From the NCBI RefSeq assembly GCF_000299895.1, contig NZ_AMRG01000007.1:1-64000 (forward strand): 64,000 bases of DNA, written 5' to 3'. Source of the DNA: Idiomarina xiamenensis 10-D-4. Its GTDB lineage: Bacteria; Pseudomonadota; Gammaproteobacteria; Enterobacterales; Alteromonadaceae. The position numbers and the translations under genes were made by a program. Positions 1 through 13,118 of this stretch are shown here, one piece after another. Below the pieces are notes generated by a model, which was not told the DNA's origin, ran no database searches, and saw only the letters and a list, made by a program, of their open reading frames with translations. Within the stretch, counting starts at the first letter, position 1; every line of letters begins with the position of its first letter.

Positions 1-2
1 CG

Positions 3-1493
3 GTAGCCGGTGCACAAGTCGCAGGTGTTAGCGGCAATCCGGTATTCGCCGTGGTGCAATTTGAGTACACATCGCGCAACGGCGCGGGCGACTCTATGTA
101 CGGCCGCTTACCGTCACCGATTGCGGTGTTGACACTGGATCAGAACCCCGCCAACGGCGCCCTTAAATTAGTTAAATACCATAATATCGACACGGCTCCG
201 GTAAACGGTTTGTGGATCACTTGCGGTGCCAGCCTATCGCCTTGGGGTACGCATTTGTCTAGCGAGGAATACGAACCGGATGCTAATGCTCCCGACGATC
301 CCGTGTTTCGTCAATATTGCCGCAACTTATTCGGCAATGAGCAACAAGGTAACCCGTACGACTATGGTCACTTGCCCGAAGTGACCGTGCACCAAGACGG
401 CACTGGCTCGGTAGTCAAACATTACAATCTGGGGCGTATTTCACATGAACTGGTACAAGTCATGCCCGACCAGCGTACCGTGCTGATGGGTGACGATGCC
501 ACCAACGGTGGTTTGTTTATGTTTGTCGCTGATAAGCCTCGCGATTTGTCAGCGGGTAGCTTATACGTGGCGAAGTGGTTGCAACGCACTAAGGTGGGCC
601 CTGGCTCCGCCGATATTAGCTGGATCAAGTTAGGTCATGCGACTAGCGCCGAGGTCAAAGCGCTAATCGATAACGGCATTACCGCGCAAGATATTATGGA
701 TATTCGTGTTAGCGACCCCAATGATGACAGCTATACCCGCATTCCCTTCAGTGGCAGCATGAATTGGGTCAAACTCAAGCCCGGTATGCAACAAGCCGCC
801 GCTTTTTTAGAAACCCATCGTTACGCAGCGGTCGGTGGTTCATTAGGCTTCACTAAAATGGAAGGCACCACCGTCAATGCCGCCGATAAGAAAGCCTATT
901 CGGCCATGTCCTACGTGTATAAAAGCATGACCGATGGTAGTACCGATATTCAGGTTCAAGGTCCCAACGCTGGTGCCGTCTATGAGCACAACTTAAGTGG
1001 CGACCAAAAAGATAGCGACGGCCAAGCTATCAATAGTGAGTGGGTATCGGTACATATGTCGGTGCCGCCCGCCTTAGTCGGTGAAGATTTGGAAAAAGCG
1101 GATGACTTAGGCAACACGGCAAACCCTAATCGCATAGCGAATCCCGATAACCTCAAGTTCTCGGAGCAACTTCGCACGCTGTTTATCGGTGAGGACAGCG
1201 GCAATCACGTCAACAACTTTCTCTGGGCTTATCATGTCGATAATGGTCAGCTAACACGCATTATGTCGTGTCCGGCTGGTGCCGAATCGACCGGCTTACA
1301 TGCAGTTGATGAAATCAATGGCTGGACTTATATCATGAGCAACGTGCAACACCCGGGAGATTGGGAAAGTCCGTTACACGATAAAGTACGGGATAAACTG
1401 CAACCCTTGATTGATGCCAATTATCGTCATGGTTATAGCGGTTGTGTCGGCTATATCACCGGTACGCCGCAGCTTAATACTCAGCAGTCCTGA
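3..1493 (+). CDS. PhoX-like (DUF839) protein, 5'-truncated by the window edge
   Basis: The reading frame is open from the first bases of the window to the TGA at 1491-1493, so the N-terminus, including any Tat signal, lies outside; the first in-window ATG/GTG codons are internal. The visible 480-odd residues look like the DUF839/PhoX family of secreted calcium-dependent alkaline phosphatases and relatives, which fold as a beta-propeller. Family-like stretches are the KMEG segment near residue 273 (counted from the GTG at 51), the FIGEDSGNHVNNFLWAY segment near 375 and the glycine-rich GLHAVDE segment near 420. Family knowledge suggests a periplasmic or secreted phosphatase for phosphate scavenging, but many DUF839 proteins have no tested activity. 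A bidirectional terminator follows 7 bases after the stop. Family assignment is fairly sure; the enzymatic role is inferred. Confidence 0.75.
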   Translation, partial: VAGAQVAGVSGNPVFAVVQFEYTSRNGAGDSMYGRLPSPIAVLTLDQNPANGALKLVKYHNIDTAPVNGLWITCGASLSPWGTHLSSEEYEPDANAPDDPVFRQYCRNLFGNEQQGNPYDYGHLPEVTVHQDGTGSVVKHYNLGRISHELVQVMPDQRTVLMGDDATNGGLFMFVADKPRDLSAGSLYVAKWLQRTKVGPGSADISWIKLGHATSAEVKALIDNGITAQDIMDIRVSDPNDDSYTRIPFSGSMNWVKLKPGMQQAAAFLETHRYAAVGGSLGFTKMEGTTVNAADKKAYSAMSYVYKSMTDGSTDIQVQGPNAGAVYEHNLSGDQKDSDGQAINSEWVSVHMSVPPALVGEDLEKADDLGNTANPNRIANPDNLKFSEQLRTLFIGEDSGNHVNNFLWAYHVDNGQLTRIMSCPAGAESTGLHAVDEINGWTYIMSNVQHPGDWESPLHDKVRDKLQPLIDANYRHGYSGCVGYITGTPQLNTQQS

Positions 1494-1499
1494 TAAAAA

Positions 1500-1530
1500 A
1501 GCCTCAGCCAGCTCACGCTTGGCTGAGGCT
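1500..1530. terminator. Bidirectional intrinsic terminator
   Basis: An 11-bp perfect stem (AGCCTCAGCCA at 1500-1510, TGGCTGAGGCT at 1520-1530) with a 9-base loop separates two convergent genes. An A-run precedes it and a T-rich stretch follows, so it can serve both the PhoX-like gene and greA. Confidence 0.85.
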
Positions 1531-1549
1531 TTCATTGCAACATTCTGTG

Positions 1550-2022
1550 CTATTTATATTCGACCGACACTACTTCGTATTCGACTTCGCCGTTTGGCGT
1601 GGTGACCACGGCGACATCGTCAACTTCTTTACCGACTAAGGCGCGAGCGATAGGCGAGTTCACCGAAATCAGATTCTGTTTGATATCGGCCTCGTCGTCA
1701 CCGACGATCTGATAGCTCACTTCGTCTTCGGTGACGGTATTAAACACCGTTACTGTTGAGCCAAAGATAACCCGGCCGTTGTTCGGCATTTTGGTCACGT
1801 CGATGATTTGCGCGTTAGATAACTTGGCTTCGATTTCCTGAATACGGCCTTCGCAAAAACCCTGTTGTTCACGCGCCGCGTGATATTCAGCATTCTCTTT
1901 CAAGTCACCATGTTCGCGTGCATCGGCAATCGCCTGAATAATACGCGGGCGGTCTTCCGTTTTTAGGCGCTTCAATTCTTGTCGCAATTTTTCTGCGCCA
2001 CGTTCCGTCATTGGAATCTGGT

Positions 2023-2026
<4 letters not shown>
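1550..2026 (-). CDS. greA: Transcription elongation factor GreA
   Basis: 158 residues, the usual GreA length. The N-terminal coiled coil (about 1-75) carries the acidic tip ([14 protein letters not shown]) that reaches the RNA polymerase active site through the secondary channel and stimulates cleavage of backtracked transcripts. The C-terminal FKBP-like domain (about 80-158) binds polymerase. The start ATG (2026-2024) overlaps the carB stop in an ATGA arrangement, so greA is the last gene of a carA-carB-greA unit and is probably translationally coupled to carB. In E. coli greA is a separate unit. A terminator follows 20 bases downstream. Confidence 0.97.
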
Positions 2027-5247
<3,221 letters not shown>

Positions 5248-5301
5248 AGCGTCGCGTTTGTCCCGTTAAATTCGTCAATTCACAGTGCGCAAACGCCCGG
5301 C

Positions 5302-6459
5302 TTAGGCGCGGGCGCTCATCAGTTCAATAAAGTGGTCAAACAATGGCGCTGCATCGTGCGGACCAGGGCTAGCTTCGGGATGTCCCTGAAAGCTAAAAGC
5401 CGGTTTATCGGTACGATGAATGCCTTGTAAGGTGCCATCAAACAACGATACATGAGTGATTTTCAGGTTATCGGGTAGGCTCGCTTGATCAACTGCAAAA
5501 CCGTGATTCTGACTGGTGATCATCACTCGACCACTGTGTTCGTCTTTGACCGGGTGGTTAGCGCCGTGATGACCAAACTTCATTTTTATCGTGCGCGCAC
5601 CACTGGCTAGTGCTAACAATTGATGGCCTAAGCAAATACCGAAGACTGGCAGTTCACTATCGATCAAGGTTTTAATCGCACGGATAGCATAATCACACGG
5701 CTCAGGGTCGCCAGGACCATTAGACAAGAACACGCCATCGGGATTTAACGCTAACACCTCTTCAGCCGGTGTTTGGGCTGGCACTAGCGTTACTTTACAG
5801 CCACGGTCAACCAACATCCGTAAAATGTTGCGTTTAACGCCGTAGTCGTACGCCACGACGTGGAATTTCTGCTCGCTCAATTCGCTAAAGCCTAGCCCTA
5901 ATTGCCAGCTACCTTGCTGCCAAGTGGTGGTCTCTTTAATACAGACTTCCTTGGCCAAATCCATACCTTGTAAACCAGGAAACTGCTGAGCTTTTGCCAA
6001 CGCCGCATCGACATCTAACTCGGTGCCTGCCGGTAGCGCCATGATGCAACCGTTTTGAGCACCTTTCTCGCGCAAAATACGGGTTAAACGACGGGTATCA
6101 ATATCTGCTATGGCGACCACATTGTTGGCGCGTAAATAGTCAGACAATGACTGCTGGTTACGAAAGTTACTGGCAATCATCGATTGGTCACGAATAATCA
6201 GACCTTTTGCCCAAACCCGGTCGGATTCGGTGTCTTCTGAGTTAGTGCCGTAATTGCCAATGTGGGGATAAGTGAGGGTAACGATCTGTTCTGCGTAGGA
6301 GGGGTCGGTGAGAATTTCTTGATAGCCGGTCATCGCCGTATTAAAAACCACTTCCCCGACTGCCGACCCATCAGCACCCAACGCGGTGCCGTGGAAAACA
6401 GTGCCATCTGCGAGCACTAGAATGGCCCTGCTAGCGGATTGACTCGCTAAAATGCTCAA
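5302..6459 (-). CDS. carA: Carbamoyl-phosphate synthase, small (glutaminase) subunit
   Basis: Glutaminase that releases ammonia for CarB. The N-terminal domain (about 1-150) contains the [19 protein letters not shown] signature; the C-terminal class I glutamine amidotransferase domain has the nucleophile in GICLGHQ and the His/Glu pair in [11 protein letters not shown] chose the TTG at 6459: a strong GGAGG sits 5 bases before it, and this gives 385 residues against 382 in E. coli. The longer frame from the ATG at 6495 adds 12 residues that contain the ribosome site and run into the U-run of a hairpin, so it is unlikely. A rare TTG start plus the hairpin suggests tight control of expression. 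Confidence 0.95.
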   Translation of the reverse strand: MSILASQSASRAILVLADGTVFHGTALGADGSAVGEVVFNTAMTGYQEILTDPSYAEQIVTLTYPHIGNYGTNSEDTESDRVWAKGLIIRDQSMIASNFRNQQSLSDYLRANNVVAIADIDTRRLTRILREKGAQNGCIMALPAGTELDVDAALAKAQQFPGLQGMDLAKEVCIKETTTWQQGSWQLGLGFSELSEQKFHVVAYDYGVKRNILRMLVDRGCKVTLVPAQTPAEEVLALNPDGVFLSNGPGDPEPCDYAIRAIKTLIDSELPVFGICLGHQLLALASGARTIKMKFGHHGANHPVKDEHSGRVMITSQNHGFAVDQASLPDNLKITHVSLFDGTLQGIHRTDKPAFSFQGHPEASPGPHDAAPLFDHFIELMSARA

Positions 6460-6476
6460 AGGTAACCTCCGTACAT

Positions 6477-6515
6477 AAAAAAACGGGTGAATCAAGTAAT
6501 TTGACTTCCCCGTTT
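6477..6515 (-). terminator. Terminator-like hairpin in the carA leader (possible attenuator)
   Basis: On the minus strand AAACGGG (6515-6509) pairs with CCCGTTT (6487-6481). A second short inner helix (TCAA/TTGA) extends the stem, and a U-run follows directly (T-stretch opposite 6477-6483). It ends only about 18 bases before the carA TTG start, so it is in the leader and not at a gene end; dapB ends 237 bases upstream. Either it ends dapB read-through, or it attenuates carAB. I found no leader peptide with a good ribosome site before it. Confidence 0.6.
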
Positions 6516-6637
6516 CGTGTTATGGTTCGCGTATAAACCGCGTTACTCCTGCCTTCTTTAGCCTTATTGTCAGCCTAGCTGTCGAAACCGATTGCGGGCA
6601 AATATCGCCGGCAAACTGAATCTGGCAAATTGGACGT

Positions 6638-6657
6638 AGTGTATTAAAAAATTCACT
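6638..6657. promoter_or_regulatory. Imperfect palindrome upstream of carA, candidate operator
   Basis: The 20-base element reads AGTG-n-ATT-N4-AAT-n-CACT in both directions, lies about 180 bases before the carA start, and contains the half-site TGAAT. ArgR boxes (TGAAT-W4-ATTCA) control carAB in E. coli, but spacing and the second half do not fit well. It could equally be part of an AT-rich promoter region. Confidence 0.3.
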
Positions 6658-6751
6658 TTTCGTCTAGCGCTAATTAACCCGCCATGAGCAAATCTGGCGC
6701 AGTTTATGCTTAACATCTGTATAGCGTTGCCAGCAGTTCGTTAACACCGGT

Positions 6752-7537
6752 TTAATCAGACGTTTTCAGTAACTCTGCCAGTGCAGCCTCAATACCCAGC
6801 ATATCACTCATTTTATAACGTCCCGGCGCTTGTTTCATTAACCAAGCGGCGGCGCGCAGCGCACCATCAGCGAAAACCTGTCGATTAGCCACTCGATGGG
6901 TAATTTCGATGCGCTCATTGTCATCGACAAAGTAGGCACTATGTTCACCGACAATATCTCCAGCACGCAAACAGGCGAAACCGATGCTGCCGGTTTGCCG
7001 TTCACCCGCACCGCGTATACCAGCGCTAACGTCAGCTAGGCGTTGGCCACGCCCCGCCGCCGCGGCTTCGCCAAGCAGTAACGCGGTACCAGAGGGAGCG
7101 TCCAGCTTGCGCTTATGGTGTGCTTCGACAATTTCGATGTCGGCTTCGGCCAGTACCTGACTGCTGATACGCACTAATTGCTGCAACAGATTCACACCCA
7201 CGCTGGTGTTAGCCGCGTACAATACCGGCACCTTTTTTGCGGCGGCATCTAACAGACGTTGGTCGGTATCTGATAAGCCAGTAGTGCACACCACTATCGG
7301 TAATTGTTGACGTTGTGCCAGTGCCAAATTATCGGACAGTGCTTGCACGCTGGAAAAGTCGACGATGACATCACAATGCGACCAGTCAACTTGGTTGACC
7401 GCGACTACGTGTTGCTGCTCGGCAAGTGCCGTTGACTGTTCCCGCACGATACCGATAACATCGATATCGCGCGCTGCGGCGGCACGGCTTAATGCTTGTC
7501 CCATACGACCAGAGGCGCCTAAAATAGCAAGTTGCAT
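6752..7537 (-). CDS. dapB: 4-hydroxy-tetrahydrodipicolinate reductase
   Basis: NAD(P)H-dependent reductase of the lysine/diaminopimelate pathway. The N-terminal Rossmann motif is GASGRMG (residues 7-13); the substrate loop and catalytic histidines are in EAHHKRKLDAPSGTAL, a family signature. The start is the ATG at 7537, with AAGGA 5 bases upstream; the in-frame ATG at 7543 abuts that ribosome site. Length is 261 residues (E. coli 273). It precedes carAB on the same strand across a 292-base gap holding a hairpin and a palindrome. A 37-base gap separates it from the symporter stop. Confidence 0.96.
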   Translation of the reverse strand: MQLAILGASGRMGQALSRAAAARDIDVIGIVREQSTALAEQQHVVAVNQVDWSHCDVIVDFSSVQALSDNLALAQRQQLPIVVCTTGLSDTDQRLLDAAAKKVPVLYAANTSVGVNLLQQLVRISSQVLAEADIEIVEAHHKRKLDAPSGTALLLGEAAAAGRGQRLADVSAGIRGAGERQTGSIGFACLRAGDIVGEHSAYFVDDNERIEITHRVANRQVFADGALRAAAWLMKQAPGRYKMSDMLGIEAALAELLKTSD

Positions 7538-7576
7538 GAACATCCTTGATAGTCGTTATTGATGTAGCTGCTTATG

Positions 7577-8815
7577 CTACTGATTTCTGGCGTCGGCTGC
7601 CAACAAAACCTGCTCATCGACTTGTCCCTCAGATCGTCCCACGACTAGCGCCACCATCATGTCGCCGGTGACATTGGTCAAGGTTCGTACCATATCAATC
7701 ACGCGGTCGATGGCAGCAACGAAAGCGATCCCCTCTAATGGCAAACCCACAGCGTTCAGGGTAACTGTCAGCATGACCATAGCGGTGCCCGGTACGCCAG
7801 CGGTTCCCACCGAGGCTAAGGTTGCGGTAGTAACGATTAACAGATAATCCATCCACTGCAGCGGAATATTGTACAATTGCGCGATAAAAATCGCTGCAAT
7901 GGCCGGATAAATGCCACCACAACCGTCCATGTTGATCGTCGCACCGAGTGGTAATACGAAGCTGGCATATTCTTTAGAAACCCCAAGCCGTTCGGTAACC
8001 GCCTTGTGCGCCGCAGGCAAACTGCCGAAACTACTACAGGTGGTAAACGCCACGACTTGGGCATCGAACACGGCTTTAAAAAAACGCCAAGGGCTGACCC
8101 CGCCAGCAAAGCGCACAAAGCTACCGTACACCAATACGATATGAAGCAAGCACGCCAAATAGATAGCACCGACGAATTTGAGTAACGGCAACAAGCTCGC
8201 TAAACCATAGCTACCGACGACCCATGCCATCAAACCGAACACCCCTAATGGAGTTAATTGCAATACCATTCGGGTGATGCTGTACATCACTTCGGCGCCA
8301 CCTTTGATACTACGTTGCAGCGCCGCAGCCGGCTCGCCGACACGATTAATGGCTATTCCTACCAACGCCGCAAACACCACAATTTGCAGCACGTTACCTT
8401 GCGCTAATGCAGCAAACGGGTTGACTGGGACCATATTCAGCAACACTTGTGCCGCTGACGGGACTTCTTTTACCACCGCGGCACCTTTTACCAAATGCTC
8501 GGTGGGAGTGATATCGAGCAATGAGCCGACCGTTAAGCCGATGACGCTGGCAATCACAGCCGTTAGCAAAAACAGACCGATGGTTTTGACACCTAAGCGA
8601 CCTAATTGCTGCGAGCTTTGCAGGCTGGTGATAGCGCTGACGATGGCACAAAAAATTAATGGCGCAACGAGCATTTTAATGGCGCTAATAAATAAATCAC
8701 CGAGTGGCTTCATCGCCATACCGATGTCGGCGTCGATAACCGCCACGACTACACCTAATACGAATGCCGCCAACACCCGTTGCCAAAACGGAATTGCAAA
8801 CCACCACTTAAGCAT
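7577..8815 (-). CDS. Dicarboxylate/amino acid:cation symporter (DAACS family)
   Basis: 412 residues of mostly hydrophobic sequence with the hallmarks of the GltP/DctA (glutamate transporter-like) family: about eight membrane helices and two re-entrant loops. Signature elements visible are the serine-rich hairpin TTCSSFGSLPA (about 258-268), the INMDG motif in helix 7 (about 292-296, the Na+/H+ and substrate site, here followed by C rather than the usual T) and the second hairpin VGTAGVPGTA (about 337-346). It should import glutamate, aspartate or C4-dicarboxylates with Na+ or H+ at the inner membrane. The exact substrate cannot be read. It is upstream of dapB on the same strand. Confidence 0.88.
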   Translation of the reverse strand: MLKWWFAIPFWQRVLAAFVLGVVVAVIDADIGMAMKPLGDLFISAIKMLVAPLIFCAIVSAITSLQSSQQLGRLGVKTIGLFLLTAVIASVIGLTVGSLLDITPTEHLVKGAAVVKEVPSAAQVLLNMVPVNPFAALAQGNVLQIVVFAALVGIAINRVGEPAAALQRSIKGGAEVMYSITRMVLQLTPLGVFGLMAWVVGSYGLASLLPLLKFVGAIYLACLLHIVLVYGSFVRFAGGVSPWRFFKAVFDAQVVAFTTCSSFGSLPAAHKAVTERLGVSKEYASFVLPLGATINMDGCGGIYPAIAAIFIAQLYNIPLQWMDYLLIVTTATLASVGTAGVPGTAMVMLTVTLNAVGLPLEGIAFVAAIDRVIDMVRTLTNVTGDMMVALVVGRSEGQVDEQVLLAADARNQ

Positions 8816-8839
8816 CGCTGGTTCCTGCTACGCAAGATA

Positions 8840-8876
8840 AAAGAAAGGCCGCCACATTAACCAATGTGACGGCCTT
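8840..8876 (-). terminator. Intrinsic terminator after the M48 protease gene
   Basis: A 14-bp stem with one mismatch (8845-8858 with 8863-8876, 4-base loop) is followed on the minus strand by a T-rich stretch (TTTCTTTTAT). It lies 55 bases after the M48 gene and 30 bases before the symporter start. Confidence 0.8.
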
Positions 8877-8931
8877 GAGAAAGTCGATTTTGCTCTATCT
8901 TATAGCGATTGCTTTTGACCGAGATATCGGC

Positions 8932-9777
8932 TTAAGGTCGGCGACAGTTGGGTAAATCACCTTGTTGCTGACGCCGTTGATAAATTGGCGTGACTTCGGG
9001 TAAGCGTTTTTCAATCGCGTTGATACGGCTTTGTGGCGAGGGGTGAGTCGATAAAAACTCCAGCGGCGCTTTGCCTCCTTGCGCCGCCATATTACGCCAC
9101 AAGTCGGCGGCTGCAGCTGGGTCAAAGCCGGCTGCAGCCATGTAGTCCAAACCGAGCGCATCGGCCTCTGATTCATGCGTACGCGAGAACGGCAAAATTA
9201 CCCCCACTTGCGTACCCAAGCCTAAACCGGCCATGATCAAGCCAGCGGTATTGTTATCGGTATTGCCAGCAATGTAAGCGCCAGCCACCTCAAGCCCTAA
9301 GCCGGCAACCATGTTAGTGGATAACCGCTCATTACTATGACCGGCAATAACGTGGCCGATTTCATGGCCCATCACCGCCGCCAATTGTGCTGGCGTTTCG
9401 GCGACTTTTAACAAACCTTGATAAACGCCGATATGCCCACCCGGTAAGGCAAATGCATTCACCTGATCAGACACGAATACATTCACTTCCCACGGCTGTT
9501 CTGCATAGGGTGCAGGAAGTTCGGCAATCAACGCATCAGCGATACATTGAACGTAAGCATTGACCTTAGCATCTTTGCTAACTTGTTCCTGAGCTTTCAT
9601 CTCCTGATAAGATTTATCACCCATTTGATCAAGTTGTGAGCTCGATAATAATTGCAACTGCGAACGCCCCGTTGGCGATTGTGCGCAACTTGCTAAAATC
9701 GCTGCCGCGGCGACCGCAGTCAGGGTTAATACCCAACCCTTAACGCTGCTCACGCTTAACTTCCGTGCTTTTACCAT
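8932..9777 (-). CDS. M48-family zinc metalloprotease, outer/inner-membrane lipoprotein
   Basis: 281 residues from the ATG at 9777, which has AGAGGA 7 bases upstream; an in-frame GTG at 9798 would place that ribosome site inside the gene. A lipoprotein signal with lipobox LASC (Cys31) predicts a lipid anchor facing the periplasm. The zinc site is HEIGH (138-142) with the third ligand Glu204 in HESEADALGLDYM. The family (E. coli LoiP/YcaL/BepA relatives, all M48) degrades misassembled envelope proteins. The TPR extension of BepA is absent, so LoiP/YcaL-like is the better comparison. It has its own downstream terminator and stands just after dnaJ. Confidence 0.9.
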   Translation of the reverse strand: MVKARKLSVSSVKGWVLTLTAVAAAAILASCAQSPTGRSQLQLLSSSQLDQMGDKSYQEMKAQEQVSKDAKVNAYVQCIADALIAELPAPYAEQPWEVNVFVSDQVNAFALPGGHIGVYQGLLKVAETPAQLAAVMGHEIGHVIAGHSNERLSTNMVAGLGLEVAGAYIAGNTDNNTAGLIMAGLGLGTQVGVILPFSRTHESEADALGLDYMAAAGFDPAAAADLWRNMAAQGGKAPLEFLSTHPSPQSRINAIEKRLPEVTPIYQRRQQQGDLPNCRRP

Positions 9778-9833
9778 GGTTTTATCCTCTATTGACACCG
9801 CTTGCCCGAGTCAATCAATTACGCCAACTCGCC

Positions 9834-10976
9834 TTAACTGCGCAAATCGTCGAAAAACTTTTTCACACCGTCGAAAAAGCCTTTCTCTTTGGGACGATAA
9901 CGCGCGGCTTCGTCGCCTTCACCCATCGAACTTTCTAATTCGCTGAGTAGATCTCGCTGACGGTCAGACAAATTCACGGGTGTTTCGATTAACACCTTGC
10001 AAATCAAATCGCCAGTAGCACCTGTGCGTACCGACTTAACGCCCTTGCCGCGTAATCGGAACAAGCGTCCAGTTTGTGTTTCTTGCGGTACTTTTAGCTT
10101 CACTTTGCCGTCGAGTGTCGGTACTTCAATTTCGCCACCTAGGGCCGCTCGCGTAAAGCTCACCGGTACTTCGCAATATAGGTTATTACCGTCGCGTTTG
10201 AAAATTGGATGTTCGCGAACGTGAACTTGTACGTATAAATCACCTGCTGGAGCACCATGCTCGCCCGCTTCACCTTCTCCGGCTAAGCGAATGCGGTCAC
10301 CGGTATCAACACCAGACGGAATTTTCACCGACAAGGTTTTGGTCTTTTCGACACGGCCATGGCCATGACAGGTGCGGCAAGGATCTTTGATCACTTGACC
10401 GGTACCACGGCAATGCGGACAGGTTTGCTGCACGGCAAAAAAGCCTTGGCGCATCTGAATCTGACCGGAGCCGTGACAATGACCACAAGTTTCTGGTTTA
10501 CTGCCCGCGCGAGCACCGCTACCGTTGCAGTCTTCGCAATTGACTAAGGTCGGAATTTTCAATTCAACCGACTTACCGCGTACCGCATCTTCCAACGATA
10601 ACTCTAAGTTGTAGCGTAAATCAGCGCCACGCTGAGCTCGTGTTTGTTGGCGTCGTCCGCCACCAAAAATATCGCCAAAAACATCACCAAAGATGTCAGC
10701 AAAATCGGCACCGCCGGCGCCGCCGCCAAAACCACCACCACCGCGCGCTGGATCAAAAGCATCGTGGCCATATTGATCGTATGCACGACGTTTGTCGGCA
10801 TCGGCCAACACTTCGTAAGCCTCGTTAACCTCTTTAAACTTGATCTCTAGCGCTTTATCGCCCTTGGTACGGTCTGGGTGATACTTCATCGCCAGGCGTT
10901 TATAGGCTTTTTTGATATCGCGCTCGCTGGCGTCGCGAGCGACACCCAGCACTTCATAATAATCGCGTTTCGCCAT
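9834..10976 (-). CDS. dnaJ: Chaperone DnaJ (Hsp40)
   Basis: 380 residues. The J domain (1-70) has the HPD motif that stimulates DnaK ATPase; a Gly/Phe-rich linker (about 75-115) follows; then the zinc region with four CxxCxGxG-type repeats ([32 protein letters not shown], about 147-210), and the C-terminal substrate-binding domains. The start has TTAGGA just upstream. It follows dnaK by 88 bases, and a strong intrinsic terminator sits in that gap, so dnaJ is probably made at a lower level than dnaK by partial read-through. Confidence 0.98.
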   Translation of the reverse strand: MAKRDYYEVLGVARDASERDIKKAYKRLAMKYHPDRTKGDKALEIKFKEVNEAYEVLADADKRRAYDQYGHDAFDPARGGGGFGGGAGGADFADIFGDVFGDIFGGGRRQQTRAQRGADLRYNLELSLEDAVRGKSVELKIPTLVNCEDCNGSGARAGSKPETCGHCHGSGQIQMRQGFFAVQQTCPHCRGTGQVIKDPCRTCHGHGRVEKTKTLSVKIPSGVDTGDRIRLAGEGEAGEHGAPAGDLYVQVHVREHPIFKRDGNNLYCEVPVSFTRAALGGEIEVPTLDGKVKLKVPQETQTGRLFRLRGKGVKSVRTGATGDLICKVLIETPVNLSDRQRDLLSELESSMGEGDEAARYRPKEKGFFDGVKKFFDDLRS

Positions 10977-11003
10977 CGTCCTAATACTTCCGCTCTGTTA
11001 AAC

Positions 11004-11038
11004 AAAAAACACGGGCATTACCGTTGGTAACACCCGTG
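11004..11038 (-). terminator. Terminator/attenuator between dnaK and dnaJ
   Basis: Stem CACGGG/CCCGTG (11010-11015 with 11033-11038) continues across a 2x2 internal loop into TTACC/GGTAA, with a 3-base loop. On the minus strand a run of six T follows (opposite 11004-11009). It lies 27 bases after the dnaK stop. Confidence 0.85.
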
Positions 11039-11064
11039 CACTGCGACTGGTATGCACCAACCGA

Positions 11065-12990
11065 TTACTTCTTGTCGTCGTCTTTGACTTCTTCAAACTC
11101 CGCATCGACAACATCATCAGCATCCTGCTTGGCGCCGCCGCTATCGGCTGCGTCCGCCGCGCCCTGCTGTGCTTGCTGCTGCTGAGCCGCTTCCATCAAT
11201 TTTTGCGACGCCTCTAACAAGGCTTGTGATTTCTGGTCGATAGCGTCTTTATCGGTACCTTTTGCCGCTTCTTCCAGTTCATCAGCGGCTTTCTCGATGG
11301 CTTGTTTGTCTTCTGCTGGCAATTGCTCACCGGCTTCTTCCAATTGCTTACGCGTTGCGTGCACTAAACCATCGGCTTGGTTACGCGCCTGCACCAACTC
11401 TTCGAACTTTTTATCTTCGTCCGCATGAGCTTCGGCGTCGCGTACCATTTTCTCGACTTCAGACTCGTCCAGACCAGAAGACGCCTTAATGGTAATTTTC
11501 TGCTCTTTACCAGTGTCTTTATCGCTCGCCGATACGTGTAAGATACCATCGGCATCAATATCAAATGTCACTTCGATTTGTGGCACGCCACGTGCTGCCG
11601 CACGAATACCTTCAAGATTAAACTGACCCAGTGACTTGTTATCAGCCGAACGCTTACGCTCACCTTGTAACACGTGAATGGTCACCGCCGATTGATTATC
11701 TTCCGCAGTCGAGAACGTCTGCGACTTCTTGGTCGGAACCGTGGTGTTCTTTTCAATCAGCTTAGTCATCACGCCGCCCATGGTTTCGATACCTAGCGAC
11801 AATGGCGTGACGTCCAGCAACAGTACGTCTTTAACATCACCTTGCAAGACACCGGCTTGTACCGCGGCACCCACAGCAACCGCTTCGTCAGGGTTAACGT
11901 CACGACGTGGCTCTTTACCAAAGAAGTCAGTCACCACCGCTTGCACTTTAGGCATACGGGTTTGACCACCCACCATAATAATATCGTTAACGTCGCCAAC
12001 CGACAGATCGGCATCTGCCAACGCTTGTTTCAACGGCTCTAAGGTACGTGAAATCAAATCTTCAACCAGTGACTCTAACTTAGCACGAGTCACTTTAATT
12101 GCCATGTGCTTAGGACCCGACGCATCAGCCGTTACATACGGCAAGTTGACTTCGGTTTGCTGTGCTGATGACAATTCAATTTTGGCTTTTTCAGCGGCTT
12201 CTTTTAAACGCTGCATAGCCAACGGATCTTTACGTAAATCGATGCCTTGGTCTTTCTTGAACTGCTCGACCAAATAGTTGATTAAACGGTTATCAAAGTC
12301 TTCACCACCCAGATGGGTATCACCATTAGTGGCCAATACTTCAAAGGTGTGCTCACCCTCGACTTCGTCAATTTCGATGATAGAAATATCGAAAGTACCA
12401 CCACCTAAGTCGTAAACCGCGATAACGTTATCGCCCTTTTTCTTGTCCATGCCGTATGCCAACGCCGCCGCGGTCGGCTCGTTGATAATACGTTTAACTT
12501 CTAAGCCAGCGATACGACCGGCATCTTTAGTGGCCTGACGCTGTGCGTCGTTAAAGTAAGCCGGTACCGTAATAACCGCTTCGGTTACTTTTTCACCCAA
12601 GAAGTCTTCGGCAGTTTTCTTCATTTTTTTCAGCACTTCGGCTGAAATTTGTGGTGGCGCTTTCTTATCGCCCGCCACTTCTACCCAGGCATCACCGTTA
12701 TCGGCTTTAACGATACTGTAAGGCATGATGCTGATATCACGTTGAACTTCATCATCTTCAAAACGACGACCGATCAAACGCTTAATCGCAAACAAGGTTT
12801 TATTAGGGTTAGTCACCGCCTGACGTTTGGCCGGTGAACCCACTAAAATTTCGCCATCATCGGTGTATGCAACAACCGATGGCGTGGTACGGTCACCCTC
12901 GGCGTTTTCGATAACGCGCGCTTTACCGCCGTCTAATACGGCTAAGCAAGAGTTCGTTGTACCTAAATCAATACCAATAACTTTACCCAT
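11065..12990 (-). CDS. dnaK: Chaperone DnaK (Hsp70)
   Basis: 641 residues (E. coli 638). The nucleotide-binding domain (1-385) begins with [13 protein letters not shown] and contains [11 protein letters not shown]; the hydrophobic linker [12 protein letters not shown] comes next, then the substrate-binding domain and a helical lid. The low-complexity tail ends in an EEVKDDDKK-like acidic stretch. It folds new and stress-damaged proteins with DnaJ and GrpE. A ribosome site GGAGAGG precedes the ATG, and a sigma-32 promoter lies about 50 bases upstream. grpE is upstream on the same strand. Confidence 0.99.
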   Translation of the reverse strand: MGKVIGIDLGTTNSCLAVLDGGKARVIENAEGDRTTPSVVAYTDDGEILVGSPAKRQAVTNPNKTLFAIKRLIGRRFEDDEVQRDISIMPYSIVKADNGDAWVEVAGDKKAPPQISAEVLKKMKKTAEDFLGEKVTEAVITVPAYFNDAQRQATKDAGRIAGLEVKRIINEPTAAALAYGMDKKKGDNVIAVYDLGGGTFDISIIEIDEVEGEHTFEVLATNGDTHLGGEDFDNRLINYLVEQFKKDQGIDLRKDPLAMQRLKEAAEKAKIELSSAQQTEVNLPYVTADASGPKHMAIKVTRAKLESLVEDLISRTLEPLKQALADADLSVGDVNDIIMVGGQTRMPKVQAVVTDFFGKEPRRDVNPDEAVAVGAAVQAGVLQGDVKDVLLLDVTPLSLGIETMGGVMTKLIEKNTTVPTKKSQTFSTAEDNQSAVTIHVLQGERKRSADNKSLGQFNLEGIRAAARGVPQIEVTFDIDADGILHVSASDKDTGKEQKITIKASSGLDESEVEKMVRDAEAHADEDKKFEELVQARNQADGLVHATRKQLEEAGEQLPAEDKQAIEKAADELEEAAKGTDKDAIDQKSQALLEASQKLMEAAQQQQAQQGAADAADSGGAKQDADDVVDAEFEEVKDDDKK

Positions 12991-13036
12991 AATTCCTCTC
13001 CAACAATTCTGTGCCAGAAAATATCTGTTACCTGTT

Positions 13037-13063
13037 ATTTGGGGACTTTTGCTGCTATTTCAA
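13037..13063 (-). promoter_or_regulatory. Sigma-32 heat-shock promoter of dnaK
   Basis: Minus-strand -35 TTGAAA (13063-13058), a 13-base spacer and -10 CCCCAAAT (13044-13037), against the consensus CTTGAAA-N13-CCCCATnT. It is about 47 bases before the dnaK ATG. Confidence 0.85.
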
Positions 13064-13118
13064 TACCCCAAGCAGGGTTATTACTAAAAATATTGCGCCA
13101 ATATTCGGCCGCAGACAA

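Noticed and set aside
6638-6657. A definite ARG box at carA
   Set aside because: Only one half-site fits TGAAT-W4-ATTCA; retained only as a weak operator candidate.
8274-8840. 188-codon plus-strand frame opposite the symporter gene
   Set aside because: Low-complexity Thr/Asn/Ala sequence, a typical antisense shadow of a membrane-protein gene.
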